From: Eulemur rufifrons
Lineage: Eukaryota; Chordata; Mammalia; Primates; Lemuridae
Direction: 5' to 3'
Assembly: GCF_041146395.1 (NCBI RefSeq)
Contig: NC_091002.1
Coordinates: 4,582,501 to 4,646,500 of the forward strand
Length of the DNA: 64,000 bases
Shown here: positions 51,831 to 62,840 of the stretch, piece by piece
How the letters are laid out: each line of letters begins with the position of its first letter
Numbering within the stretch: position 1 is the stretch's first letter
Translations under genes and position numbers: made by a program
The notes under the pieces: generated by a model
The model's database searches: none
What the model was told of the DNA's origin: nothing
What the model saw: the letters and a program-made list of their open reading frames with translations, nothing else

Positions 51831-53857
51831 TTAAAAAAAAAATCCAATCAGTCTCTTCACATTTAGCATCAGGCATTTTCAAAATGGGACTTCTTCAGGG
51901 AGCACCACGAGGATCTGCTGCCGGCCAGTGCTCAGGCCCTTAGTAGCAAACGGGTGGTGACGGCAGAATCATCACTGCCACACCTGGGGAAACCTGCGGC
52001 CGGCGGCTGCTCCCCCGTTCACTTCATGGGTAGGCTGTGAGCACCTGCCAAGTGTCAGGCGCTGCGGCAGGTCTGGTTAGCAGGACATTTTACTGGCCTG
52101 TGGGACATATGGTGCAGGGTCACTGGACCCTTGTAACAAATTCCTCTTGCAGCAAGACCCAGGAACATTTTTGCCTCCCCTGATAAACTAATTTCCCTTC
52201 TCCCTCCAGACAGTGGGAACTGCATAGCTGGTCATGGTTGCCTCTATGCCTTGGCTGTCAGGAAGCTCGGAGCTAAGCTTTGATAGCTTTTCTCATAAAA
52301 TATTCCTTTGTTTGTTTTGATATAATTTTCTCTCACAGTTTCCTCCTCTCTTCCTTTGTGATTTCGTGTTAATGGCATTTTGGTCTCACTACATCTGTCC
52401 TCTTACTTTAAGCCACCCAGAATCCTTTCTGGAAGCAAAAACAAACCAAGAAACAACCTAACAAATGGCTCTGGAGCCCCGCGGGGCCAGCGCCAATGGG
52501 GCACGGAGGGCACTCACTGGAGATCTCCAGGGCCGGGGGGTGGGGGGAGTGCGGGTGCTGGCAGTGGCTGCCCTGGACAAGGCTGGACACTCGAAAGATC
52601 AAGCATCACACCCTCCTGCTGAGAAACAGGCATAAAAGTACATAAAAGTCTTCAAAAGAGTGACGAAAATAGGAAAGAGCGTTAGCAGGGAGAAAAGAAG
52701 CCCAAGGCAGAGTTATCCGTCGCAGTCACCGATCTCCCACATAAGCCTGCGGAAGCTGAGAACCAACCTCCACGCAGTGACTTCTGCCCTTACCGACTCT
52801 CCAAGCGCACGCAGAGGGCACGCGGGCCTCTAACCCCCTCCTTCCCACCCCGCAGGCTGCAGGAGGAACACATTCGCAGAGAACTTGGGGCTGAATTCCA
52901 CAAAGCTTAAGATTCTGCTCCTGATGGTTCTGGGAGAGGAAACAAAGACTGTCCTGGCCAGACTGTCTGGGTCAGCTGTTCTCAAACTCTCCAGGGCAGT
53001 GGAGCGTCTGGGGACCATGACCGTCTCGGCAGACGAGAGAGGCTGCAATCTGTGTCATTTGAGCAGGTGAACTGAGAGAAGAAAATTCCTAGGGGATGCA
53101 CAGTCTGGGCACCAACGACACAGGATGACAGGAAGCGAAAGCTTTTCTCTGACTCTTCCACATACTCAGGACTTGCCTGGGCTGGGGGAGCACCTTGGCT
53201 TGGTCCAGACCATGAACACCGTGCTCACCTGCCCAAGGTTAGAGAACAGCTGTTCCAGGCGAGAAGAGAACATTCTAGACAGCTTTCCCACTGCCCTCAG
53301 GACCCCAACACCGAGATTCGGCTGGGATTTACATGTCCTGGTGTCGCAGGGGTCCTATGGACATTGGTCCAGCTTTCTTAAGCTCCCTGCTCTCCGTGTG
53401 GAAGATGCAGGGTGGAGAAATCCTTTGAAGAAAATTTAAAGAAGCATGCCACATGCGTGTCCCCGACTTGGCCCATTCCAGAACAGGAAGAGTGGTTAGT
53501 GGGGTGGGGGTTGGGGTTCACTAGAATTAAACCATGCAGAGGTGGCCGGGCCTGGGGGAGACCCAGGAGGCTGGGCCTTGCACAAAACAGCGGGTCAGAC
53601 AGAGCCCAAAGACAGAGAACAAACACTGGTCCAAGAGGATGCCCCATAGCACCTGGAGATGGCGGCCTATGGCCTTGAGCCTGGAAACAGGATACATCCA
53701 GGGGAGGCTGCCCCGGGTTACACACTTATTGCCAGGACTGTTCCAGTTTCTTATGGGCCTCTTTGGAGAAGTGAATTGCCTTCGTGTGTGGAAAAATGTT
53801 CTCAGACTGGGAAGAGGCTGCCTTGGGCAGTGGAGGGTCTCCTAGGCCACGCATGCA

Positions 53858-53860
<3 letters not shown>

Positions 53861-53888
<28 letters not shown>

Positions 53889-53922
53889 ACGTGTGGGGGT
53901 GTGTGGGGGTGCGTGTGTGTGT
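53861..53922 (+). repeat. (GT)n microsatellite with G-run interruptions
   Basis: About 13 uninterrupted GT units followed by two GTGTGGGGGT repeats and another short GT run. It becomes (CA)n in the ABLIM2 pre-mRNA, about 0.8 kb downstream of the 62-nt exon. Confidence 0.95.
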
Positions 53923-54690
53923 CAGGGGCTCTGGTGCCATCAGGCCTTTCCCACCCCAGGGATCCTTACTGGAGACCTGGTGACACTGTGGGAAGAGGAT
54001 GAAACACGGGGACTAACTGTCCCAGGGCATTTCATGAGCCAAAGTGAGCCAAGTGCCAGCTTCCTGGCCTAGAACACCACTGGCCGCTCTGCAGGGACAG
54101 CCAGGCACCAGATGATCTGGGCTGACATTCAGACGTCCCGATTCAGAAGACTCAGGACAGGGGATCCAACCAGACTTCGGCTGGGAGCGGCCAAAGACAG
54201 CCTAACGATGAGTTGGTCCAGGCTATGCAGCCTCGGACAATCATCCTAGGTGCTAATGGTACTTAGCAGTGGTCCCAGCAGGGACCAGGTTGGCGGGCCT
54301 GTGGCATTCCAGCAAGGAAGTGGGCGCTCGGCTCACCCTGGCTAGTGACCCTGAGGCTTTCGTGAGGCTCTGCAGCACAGGAGAGCAGTCAGGAGGGGCT
54401 TCCTAGACCTGGGGCTGGTCACTCTGGGTGGTCCCCATCTCCCCTGCCCATACACTGAGGTCCCTGGGCCTGGGGCGGGGGCAGAGGAGGAGGAGGGTGG
54501 TGCCCAGGTCTGGTTCGGTCCTGGTATAGAAAAAGCGGCGGTGGCAGCAGCAGCCCCGGTGGAGTGTCAGGCGGAGGCGGGCAGGGCGGGTCCCCGGGCC
54601 TCTCCTCCTGCTGTGTGGTCAGGAAGCTGTGGGGAGCGTGCTCAGACTCACAGCCATCGTTAGTACGCCGGGGAGGGGGCGAGTACCTAC

Positions 54691-54752
54691 CCGGTGGTCC
54701 AAGCCATTCTTTCCGTGTCCTGGGAGAGAGTCAGATTTGGAATAGGGGGATC
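54691..54752 (-). CDS. ABLIM2: ABLIM2 exon encoding (R)SPYSKSDSLPGHGKNGLDHR
   Basis: 62 nt, phase 1 to 0. Its first two bases complete an arginine codon (C|GA), followed by 20 residues from SPYSKSD to GLDHR. The acceptor is CTGTTTCAG|GAT and the donor CGG|GTAGGT. The segment is part of the serine-rich linker. Against the human protein as I recall it there are three substitutions: S for F before PYSKSD, S for P before LPGH, and H for Q near the end. The frame joins correctly to both neighbours. Confidence 0.95.
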
Positions 54753-56314
54753 CTGAAACAGACACAGCACAGCTTGGTCACGCGCGCAGACTCCATGCAG
54801 CCAGGAGGGGCGTGGCCCAGGGTGGGCTGCCCCGCCAAGGTGGGCGGAGCGGGGCAGGTGACTTGTGGGAGACCCCCGAGGATCATGTCCTGCCTCTGTT
54901 GTGACCTCCTGTCCCCAGGGCACCAACTATGAAGCCATGGAGGGGTGATGCCCCGAGCCTGCCCAGGACACGGGAAGCACCACAGAGCCTGAACCACAGC
55001 CCCGCAGGCCCCCATGCACACTGACAGGCTCAGGGGCCTGGACACCCTCTGATACCCCGGCCAAGCCCCTCACTTTACAGACAGAAGAGCTGGGAGCCGA
55101 GGAAGAAGAAGCCCAGTTGTGGGACCTTGTGGGACAGGCAGGGCTGTGCCATCCCATGCCAGAGGTGGCAAGTGGAGGCCACCACCAACCAAATGGGGCC
55201 TGGAGACGCTTTTATTTTTCAAAAAATCTTGAGATGTTTGCAGTTGGGGGATTTCATATTACAGCCCTAACTTCTCATATCTCTTCAAATAACAAAGGGC
55301 TCTTGGAAACACTGGCCTCAGTGTCAGGTGTGGCTGCCTTTCCCGGCCCCGCCCACCTACCTGTCACTCTGGCCCTGGCCGGCCTGGGTGGGCCCAGGAG
55401 TTTGAGACCTCCCGATTAAGCTCTTCAATGCCATGCCAAGGGAGAGCAGAAAGGAAGCTCTGCCGTGACCCTCTGCCCTGAACACCTGCCTGGCTCAGAG
55501 GTGGTGTGGGAGCATTCTGGAAGAGAAGGAAATAGCAGAGCCTACCTCCCTGGAGGGCCCGGGACCCCTACGCTGGGGTAGGCATCCTTAGGAGGCCTGT
55601 CCCAGGTCCCTGAATATCTGTCCTTCCACTAGCCTGTGGGCCCTTAAAAAGCAGGGGTCACATCTGCTTCATCTGGGGGCATCCACCCCGGCACTAGGCC
55701 CGGCACCCAGCATAACGGGCCAACCATGAACAGGGCAGATGTCTACGCTTGCTCCTGGGAGCCACCAGGCTGCCCCAGGGGCCTCGGAGAGGACAGTGGG
55801 TCATGTCCCTCAATGTTCACAAGCCCGTGTGTGTCCCCAGGACCGAGGACCATGCCTCGAAAGGTGAGGCGGTGCTGTGGACAGAACTGCCCCGCTTCCA
55901 GGAAGGCCTCGCTTCTGAGCAATGGATGCTCATCCGGGGCCTTCTATCCTCTCCGGGGTTCCTCACGGACTCGACGAGGACAGAGAAAAAATTCCATAAA
56001 GGTCACACGTGGACACAGGACAATTTCAGGAGATGCCTCAGCTGGGGGACCTGCCTTGGGGAGGGGCTTGCCATCAGATGGCCCATGGGAAGGTTCCAGA
56101 TGTGGGTCAAGAAGGGCCTTTTACAACACCAACACTGAGGTTCTCAAACTTTTCTTAGCAGAGGAATTCCACAGTCACATGAAATTGTATGTGAACCCCG
56201 ATCTACAAAACAGACGAACGAGGAGCCAGGAAGGCAGGTGTGGGGAGAGGGGCTGGGGCTAGACCTGCCAGCTGTGCCTGCTCCACCCAGCCTCACACAG
56301 GCTCCTCCAGACAC

Positions 56315-56445
56315 GTGGCCTGGCCAACTCTTCCCATCTCACAGGAGGGAATCGAGGCCCAGAGACATGCAGGGGGCTGCCTGAGGTCACCTCGCCAGGA
56401 AGGGGACCCCAGCATGTCAGACGAGGCTCCTGACTTGCAGTCCTA
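56315..56445 (-). repeat. MIR SINE, antisense
   Basis: 'gggaatcgaggcccagagac', 'ctgcctgaggtcacctcgcc' match antisense MIR. Confidence 0.65.
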
Positions 56446-57194
56446 AGGTCCCTCCAGGAAACACCTGCTTCCTAACTTACACATCAGGCCAAGAGCACAG
56501 CCACTCCCTGTGCCTGAGCTCAGCCTACCCAGGCTCCCCTGCCACCTCATCTCAGAAGCCCATGCAGGCCACCCTGCCCTGGGCTCTCTGCTGGGACTGC
56601 TCCTGGGGCCTTGAGCATGTCCTCCTCGGGTCTGTCCTCCTCCAGGCTGGCTCATCAGAGGTCGGAGTAACATCTGGACGTTCTAGGTGAGGCCCTTTGT
56701 TGGTAGAGGACTGTCCCATGCATCGAGGGACACCTGGCTCACCATGGCACCCTGGGATGCTTTGTAATCAACTGACCAGTGAGCCATCCCCTGAGCAGAC
56801 AGATCTCCACCAGCTTACAGTGCATGTCTAGGTGACTTTGCAGCTGGGTGGCCCTGCGCAAGCTTGGGTCCCCTCTCAGAGCCTCAGTGTCCCCGTCTGA
56901 GGAAGAAAGGGGGCTGGAACCCCCTTCAGCCCTGAACAAGAACAATGAACAAGAGGCCTCTTAAATGGTCAGGCCAGGCCAGAGTCCTCCCGGGCCAAGA
57001 AGATGCTATGTGACCTGCCACATGGGCCCCTCACTGTTCTTCCAACCCACCACCATGACCCCACACTGGGGGGAGGAGCGCCTGCCCCCAAATATCGGCA
57101 CTGTTCACAACTACACCCCCTTCAAGCCTTGCCAGATGCGTCCCCCTCACTATTTATTATATGTAAACCACATCCCCTACTGCAGGGCGCCAAT

Positions 57195-57320
57195 ATAGCT
57201 CAAATCCGCCTCTGTCTCCCCACCCTCACCGGAATGTCAGCTCCACAGGACAGGGAATTGTGTCTGCTTTGGCCTCTATCCCCTGCACCTAGGATAGTTC
57301 CAGAAGACAGCAAGAGCTCG
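57195..57320 (+). repeat. L2 LINE 3' end
   Basis: 'gaatgtcagctccacaggac', 'agggaattgtgtctgctttg' and 'gcacctaggatagttccaga' are the conserved L2 3' end. Confidence 0.85.
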
Positions 57321-57324
57321 TGAA

Positions 57325-57665
57325 ATACAGATGCTCCTTGATGTACCGTGGAGTTACGTCCCATAAACCCCTTGTAAGTTGAAAATGCATTTAATGCACT
57401 TAAGCTATTGACTATCACAGCGTCGCCTGGCTTGGCCCAGCCTATCTGAAATGTGCTCCGAGCACTTACATGAGCCCACAGCTGGGCAAAACCGTCTAAC
57501 ACAAACAAAGCCTATTTTGTAAAACGTGCAGAACATCTTCTGTAATTCACTGAATACTCTGCTGAAGGCGAGAAGCAGACGTGCGTACGGTACTGGCACC
57601 ATGGCTACGCTTCCTACTGAATGCCTACTGCTTTCGCACCACCGTAAAGTCAAAGAATTGTGAAG
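57325..57665 (+). repeat. Tigger-like DNA transposon remnant (nonautonomous)
   Basis: 'gtggagttacgtcccataaa', 'gtaagttgaaaatgcattta', 'gtctaacacaaacaaagcct' and, at the far end, 'gcaccaccgtaaagtcaaag' follow a Tc1/mariner-Tigger family element. Its terminal 'cgtaagtcga'-type repeats are degraded. There is no transposase frame. Confidence 0.65.
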
Positions 57666-58645
57666 CGGACCCCTCACGCGTGGGGGCTGTCTGCCTCTGC
57701 CACTGACCAGACGGCTCACCCCTCTCTGGGCCTTGGCTTGCCCATTGTAAAATGAGGAAACGGTGCCCTAGCTGGACGCTTGCCCGTCCCACCAGATACT
57801 GTCATGACAGAGACGGCAAATCAGGGAGTCTCTCCTTTTCAACCACCCACTAGGAAATATGAGCATGATTTTTTTCCCACCTCGGAAGCACAGAGAAATA
57901 AAAGGGGAAAAGAAAAAGGCCATTTATGAGCCAGGCCCTGACCCCTTTCCTCCTGCGAGTGGGAAAAGAAACCCCAAGACAGGTCTGTCTCCTAAGCCTA
58001 CCTCCCGATGGGTGCCGAGACCAGGCCCTAGCCAGAGTGCAGGGTGGGACAACAGAGACAAACGTGTCCCATCAGACATGTGACTCCATGAGGGGTCCTC
58101 ACAATAGGGGAGGGGACACACAGAAGGTGACACGACATGCCAAAGCCACAGGCAGGTCTGGGGGTGAAGCAGCCCTGTGTTGCCTCGGGTGCTGATTCAG
58201 AGCCTTTCTCCCCCCTCTCCAAGCTGACCCAACCACTCTCAGCTGCCACCCTCCCACCTCCCCACATTCATCTCATGTGCTGGGATTTGAGGAGAGGGTC
58301 TTGCTCCCTTTGGAAGGGGGGGCCTTTCTAGGGACCACTAAGTCCTCCGGGCACTGTGTCCAGCTGGCCAGGGGTTTGTGTTATGCAAACACACTTCTGA
58401 CTCCTGGGGGTAGGATGTGGGGGACCTCAAAAGAGGGGACAGGACCTCAAGGGCTAGGAATGTGGGGCCCCAAGTGTCAGCAGACCTGTCCACTAGGTTC
58501 AGGCAGGGGTAGGGTCCACACCACCATGTCCCTCCCCTGGGGCAGTGGGCCCCATCCTGGAAGGCTCAAGGCCTTCTTCTTATAACAAAAACCAACACCA
58601 CCCCTTCCTGTGCAGAAATCAAGTTCAGCTATAATATAAACTACT

Positions 58646-58678
58646 TTACACATAGTCCAGACAATGCCCTATGTGTAA
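58646..58678. other. Perfect 10-bp inverted repeat
   Basis: TTACACATAG (58646-58655) and CTATGTGTAA (58669-58678) are exact reverse complements around a 13-nt loop. It lies about 0.5 kb from MIR95 within the same intron. Short enough to be chance. Confidence 0.7.
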
Positions 58679-58869
58679 TATAAAAGGAAAACAGAAGTCA
58701 TCTGCAATAAAATAGATATTTCAACATGAAACCCTCTTTGGAGAGGGTGGCAGTGCTTGCTCAGAACCACTGGGATAAGGGGTAGGGCTGTCCCACTGGT
58801 TTGTCACTGCCATTTAGTCGTCTGGCTTCCCTGCTGGGAAGGGGGCTGGGCCCCTGTTCACCTGGCTCT

Positions 58870-58950
58870 CGGCTGCCTGGCAGCCTGCCCAGCACACAGC
58901 GGGTGCTCAGTAAGGATCTGGTGGAGGGATGGATGAATGACTGAGTGATG
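58870..58950 (+). repeat. L2 3' tail
   Basis: 'cagcacacagcgggtgctca' followed by 'gtaaggatctggtggaggga' and 'tggatgaatgactgag' is an L2 3' end in sense orientation, the first of three such tails around MIR95. Confidence 0.7.
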
Positions 58951-59134
58951 AATTCGGGCCTGGATGAGATGTGGTGATGGTGTCATGGGTGGGGTGAGGC
59001 TGTGACCAGGCCCTGTGAGCCTGTGGGGGCGCCCAGGATGCTCGTGCGCTCGCTCCGTCGGCGACTGTGCCTCTCCCAGCTCCCCGAACGCTCCTCTGCC
59101 GCAGGGGCTGCTCCTCTTCTCTGTGCCCCTTGGC

Positions 59135-59185
59135 GCCCCGCTCAGCGTCTGGCACAGAGTGGGTGCTCAATAAATACCCGTTGAA
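59135..59185 (+). repeat. L2 3' tail forming the 3' arm of MIR95 (sense copy)
   Basis: 'gtctggcacagagtgggtgc' and 'tcaataaatacccgttgaat' form a standard L2/MIR tail ('gcctggcacatagtaggtgc', 'tcaataaatgtttgttgaat'). Confidence 0.8.
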
Positions 59186-59233
59186 TTTAACGCATCTCAA
59201 TTCAACAGACATTTATTGAGCGCCCACTGTGTT
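59153..59233 (-). ncRNA. MIR95: MIR95 microRNA precursor
   Basis: The minus strand folds into an 81-nt hairpin of the same length as human mir-95. The 3' arm product (59164-59185) carries the miR-95-3p seed UCAACGG and, from memory, equals the human sequence over all 22 nt. The 5' arm product (59199-59219) is likewise identical. Differences I see from the human precursor are two in the loop (59186-59198) and one in the lower stem. The host gene agrees: human MIR95 lies in an ABLIM2 intron on the same strand, so it can be processed from the host transcript. The stem's origin is visible: the two arms are L2-type 3' ends in opposite orientation. Confidence 0.95.
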
Positions 59234-59260
59234 GAGCGTCACGATCCTACCTTTCTTGGG
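59196..59260 (-). repeat. L2 3' tail forming the 5' arm of MIR95 (antisense copy)
   Basis: 'ttcaacagacatttattgag' followed by 'cgcccactgtgttgagcgtc' is the same tail in the opposite direction ('tattgagcacctactgtgtg'). Confidence 0.8.
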
Positions 59261-60884
59261 CGCACTACAGATGGACGTCCCAGGGGTGCAGGCGGGTGCG
59301 CCATGCTGTGTGCAAACACTCTGTTCAGTAAAATCATGGCAGATGGAACTGGACTCATATCTGGGGCTACGTGGTGAGATTCAAAAGAGCCCTGAGAGCA
59401 GAGTGGATGACCCTTGGCCCGTGTGTGCTACTCTTCCTGCCTGAGCTCCTTGGGAGGCTGCAGACTGCAAGACGTGCCTGAGCCGGGCACAACCAGCAGC
59501 CTGGGCCTTGCTGCCACTTCCACGCACGTGGGAGACAAGGCAACATCGCCAGAACAGAAGTAAAGGCACATCACATGGTTAGACACTGGGTTTCCTGCTC
59601 CGAGGAACCGACGTTGGAAAACCGGGAGAAGGTGAAGGAAGGACAGAATCTCAACCACGGTTGCCATAGCAAGCTGCGGTGACAGAAGGACACACACACA
59701 CTGAACTGTCGAGGGCTCTCCCGGTTGAATCACGAATCCCAGCACAGGCAGTCGGATCCTGCAGACCAGGTGTGCCCAGGATGGAAGCAGCCACATTACT
59801 ACTTGTGTCCGCGTGTGCAGCGTGGGATACGAATGTGACAGCAAAGGGCAGGGGTGACAAACAGTCCTTGCAGCACTGTGACTGGCCAATGGAGGCACCT
59901 GGCACGGCCTCTGGGCCTCACAGGGTCTGCCACCTGCCAGGCTCATGTGCCCCTGGGGCAGCCCCAGGGCGCCCTCACTCTGGCACTTGCAGATGAGGGG
60001 GTGGAGGTCATATGGCAGCAGCGGCAGAGGGCAAGCCCAGGGGGCGGCAGTCTCCAGCCCGGCTTCTCCCACACAGCGCCCCTCCTCCCTCAGCCCTGAG
60101 CCACGCAGGTCAGTGGGCCTCCCTGGGCCAGGAGCCAGCCTCCCCGAGGGAGTCTGGGGAGGTCATTCGCATGGCGCCAGACTCACGGCGAGGCCTGCCC
60201 ACCACCCAGCAAGGGAGGACTAAAGGCTGCAAAATGCCACCTTGAGATCCCCAAACACCCCTTTCTTGGTTCCCGGGGCTCACGCCTCGATGCCAGGACA
60301 CTGAGCAAGCAGTGGGCTGCCGAGGAAGCTACCGAGCTGGATCAAGAGGAGCTTCTCCGGCTCCAAGCACAGAGCCATCAGGGAAAGGGGGCACAAAGCG
60401 GAGAGGCCACGGTCAGGCCATGGGTCCCCGGCCCACAGGCAAGCCCTGCTCCAGCGAGGGGCAGTGGGGCAGCGGGTGACTGCGGGCGTCTGCGGGCACA
60501 GAGAGGGACTGGAGGACAGTGTGCAGCTGCCCATCCCAGCTGCAGACCTCCCAGGCCCCTGTGGGCGGGGCACGCGGCCATCGTGGATGTGTCCCTCTCC
60601 TGCTGGGGACTTTTTTTTTGATGTGGCCTCCCCAGGCTGACATCAGCCTTGTGCACCGGCTCTGTGATCCCAATATTTAGAGAGCTGCACCCCAGGCGGG
60701 GGTGGAGGCATGAGGGGCATACAGACACCTGCTTTACAAAGATCATACACAAAACAACACACCTTTCTTTGTTTAAACTTATTCTTTAACACATTACAAT
60801 TTCCAAGGTTCTGTGTCTTCACTCTGCCCTCTCACATTGAGACACTTTCACCTTTCACTGGTGAGGCGGTTGACAGTGTCTAGT

Positions 60885-61085
60885 CATGAGGATGAGGATG
60901 GAGATGACAGTCTGTTTACTGAGCACCCACCATGGGCCAGGCAGAACGCTACCAGCATACCTAGTTCCGTCTCTTAAGGACCCACCAGGCAGCCAGGCGG
61001 AACTAGCCCCCATCACACGGCCGGTCAGTGGTGAGCTTGGTTTGAACTTGGGTCTGTCTCACGCAAAGCCAGGATCTCTCCTCTG
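60885..61085 (-). repeat. MIR/L2-type repeat, antisense
   Basis: 'tttactgagcacccaccatg', 'gggccaggcagaacgctacc' and 'ggtttgaacttgggtctgtc' form an antisense MIR, with the usual middle part diverged. Confidence 0.75.
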
Positions 61086-61823
61086 CTCCCTCCCACCCGC
61101 GTCCATCCCCTCCTGGTCTCCGCTTCCAATCTAAGCCCAAGCCCTGCCCACAGGAAGCTGCCCCAGCGCAGCTTAGCCTTATCCCAGAGGCTACTTCCCA
61201 GAGACACTGAGTGGGTTTGACTACAGCTGGCTGTTGGTTTTCACCTATGATTTACAGCATCTTGAAGCAAAGCACATTTTCTGGAGTTTTCTCTACATTT
61301 GAAAATCATTCCCGATTCAGTCTTCACGACACCCCTACAGTCAGGCAACGGCACCTTTGTCTCCCTGTAAAGTCTGAGGCCACAACGTCTCCGACTGTCC
61401 GGTACCTGCTCAGGACACTGCAGGAGATGTGGACAAGGCCATGCCATCGCCTCCGAGTCTGGACTCCACCCGGACCACACCATGACTGCTCTGGAGGGAA
61501 AGAGGCTCTGAACCTCGCCCTGCCAGCCCGGGAAGACTTTTTTCCTAGAGCAAGCGAGGAGCCCGCCTGGCTCCCCACTTTCTCCCCAGCTCTGGAGACA
61601 AAGCTACAGGGAGACACGGAGGCGTGGCCACCAGCAGCACACTGGCGGACTGGCGGCAGTCACAGGACATCAGCACGTGGCTCGAGGCCCTGCTCTTCCA
61701 CCTGGTTTGCTCTGCTGTTTTTTAACGTGCAAGGCCTAGATTGGGGGATCCACTCAGTTGTGGGGCCCTTTGCTATGAGGTTTTTTGTGCACATCATTGC
61801 TCCTGCTCAAAAGAACCACTCAC

Positions 61824-61965
61824 GTGAGTGAAAGTTGTCCCCTTGCACTCTTTGAAGAGTGTCTCTGTCAGTTCCACTGCTGTGGGACAAGGACTGGCTG
61901 TCCAGGTCTGGAGAGTTGGTCCTTGTGTCTGTGTCCCCCTTGAGAATCAGCCAGCTGGTCTTCTG
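61824..61965 (-). CDS. ABLIM2: ABLIM2 exon: serine-rich linker
   Basis: 142 nt, phase 0 to 1, encoding 47 residues plus one base. It starts QKTSWLILKGDTDTRTNSPD, includes SLSHSSGTDRDTLQRVQGDN and ends FHS. It agrees with the human segment (KSSWLMLKGDADTRTNSPD...SLSHSSGTDRD) with several substitutions, mostly near the end (RVQGDN where I recall RMAGDS). The donor is CTCAC|GTGAGT. The acceptor reads TTTAG CAG AAG, so the exon may also begin three bases later at 61962, without the glutamine. Together with the next 62-nt exon it makes 204 nt, so the pair can be skipped in frame. Confidence 0.95.
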
Positions 61966-62787
61966 CTAAAGAAAAACAAGTCACGTGAGTTTCAAGGTCA
62001 TCTGCAAAGGGAGAAACATCTCACCGGAACCTTTAGTGGCTTCTTTACTTCTAACCTCAAAACTGACCCTACCATGAGAAAACTCAATTTGTGAAAAACC
62101 CAGCTTTTGCTAAAAATCCCACCATTTAATGTGACCTATCCAGATGCTCCAGGGCCACACGAAGCCTTTGGGGGAAACAGTGCTGTCCCATTTTACAAGC
62201 GAGGCAGCTGAGGCTCGCAGAGGTTAGGGGTTCACGTGGCTTCACACCTGGAGACCAGGTGAGGCTGCCTAATCCAGCCTCAGGCGCTCTCCACACACAA
62301 ATCCGCCTTCCCTAACGACAAGTGCAGGGAGCTAGGGAGGGTGAACTCAGCCAATCCTGCCCACAGCCTGCTTCTGCCATGACCGTGGGACCGGGACATG
62401 GCCACACCCATGCACCCACGCGTCGTCTCCAGTGACTTTCACAGACCTCAGCAGCCGCATCGGACAGGGTGGGCCTCACAAAGCTGGAAATATTCACTCT
62501 TTGCCGAATCTGTTCTAGAACAATCGTCCCAACTTCCCTGAGGATGCACTTTGATTTATTTCCCGCTCATCATACACATGTCCTCAGTTAGAGAACTATA
62601 ACCAGGCCACACGGGCTATGACCAGGGCTTTGGTAGAAGGGCACGCCCTAAGTGTCAGGAGGAAACTGGCCTCCGAGGAGCAGAATATAAGGGAAGGATC
62701 CTGAAGTTTCGACTGGAGGAGCCGTCACAAAAACCACATTTCTTTCTGAACAAGGCTGTTCCAAATGACATCCACTCCCTGCATTAC
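61966..62787 (-). other. ABLIM2: ABLIM2 intron (0.8 kb)
   Basis: Short intron with donor AAG|GTAATG and a NAGNAG acceptor. It contains an antisense MIR at about 62165-62290 ('ccattttacaagcgaggcag', 'ctgaggctcgcagaggttag'). Confidence 0.85.
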
Positions 62788-62840
62788 CTTCCTGTTATCC
62801 TGGTCGAAACTTCCATCCTCCCCATCTGATCGCCTCGCGG
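62788..62840 (-). CDS. ABLIM2: ABLIM2 exon encoding (A)ARRSDGEDGSFDQDNRK
   Basis: 53 nt, phase 1 to 0. The first two bases complete an alanine codon (G|CC), then come 17 residues, ARRSDGEDGSFDQDNRK. The acceptor is TTTTTCCCTTCCAG|CC and the donor AAG|GTAATG. Only one change from the human protein as I recall it: F for L in GSFDQD. The acidic patch is part of the linker. The exon before it must end in phase 1. The expected one (encoding ...IYRKPPIYRQH) is not in the window. Confidence 0.95.

Larger units (their letters stand above)
48336..54690 (-). other. ABLIM2: ABLIM2 intron (6.4 kb)
   Basis: Contains MIR fragments, a possible CTCF site at 50.2 kb, old L1-like DNA with an Alu monomer at 51.2-51.8 kb and a TG repeat at 53.9 kb. 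No further exon with both good splice sites and a compatible phase was recognised. Confidence 0.8.
54753..61823 (-). other. ABLIM2: ABLIM2 intron hosting MIR95 (7.1 kb)
   Basis: Apart from the microRNA it contains L2 pieces at 55.6, 57.2 and 58.9-59.3 kb, MIR at 56.3 and 60.9 kb, and a Tigger-like element at 57.3 kb. No further exon was recognised. Confidence 0.85.
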
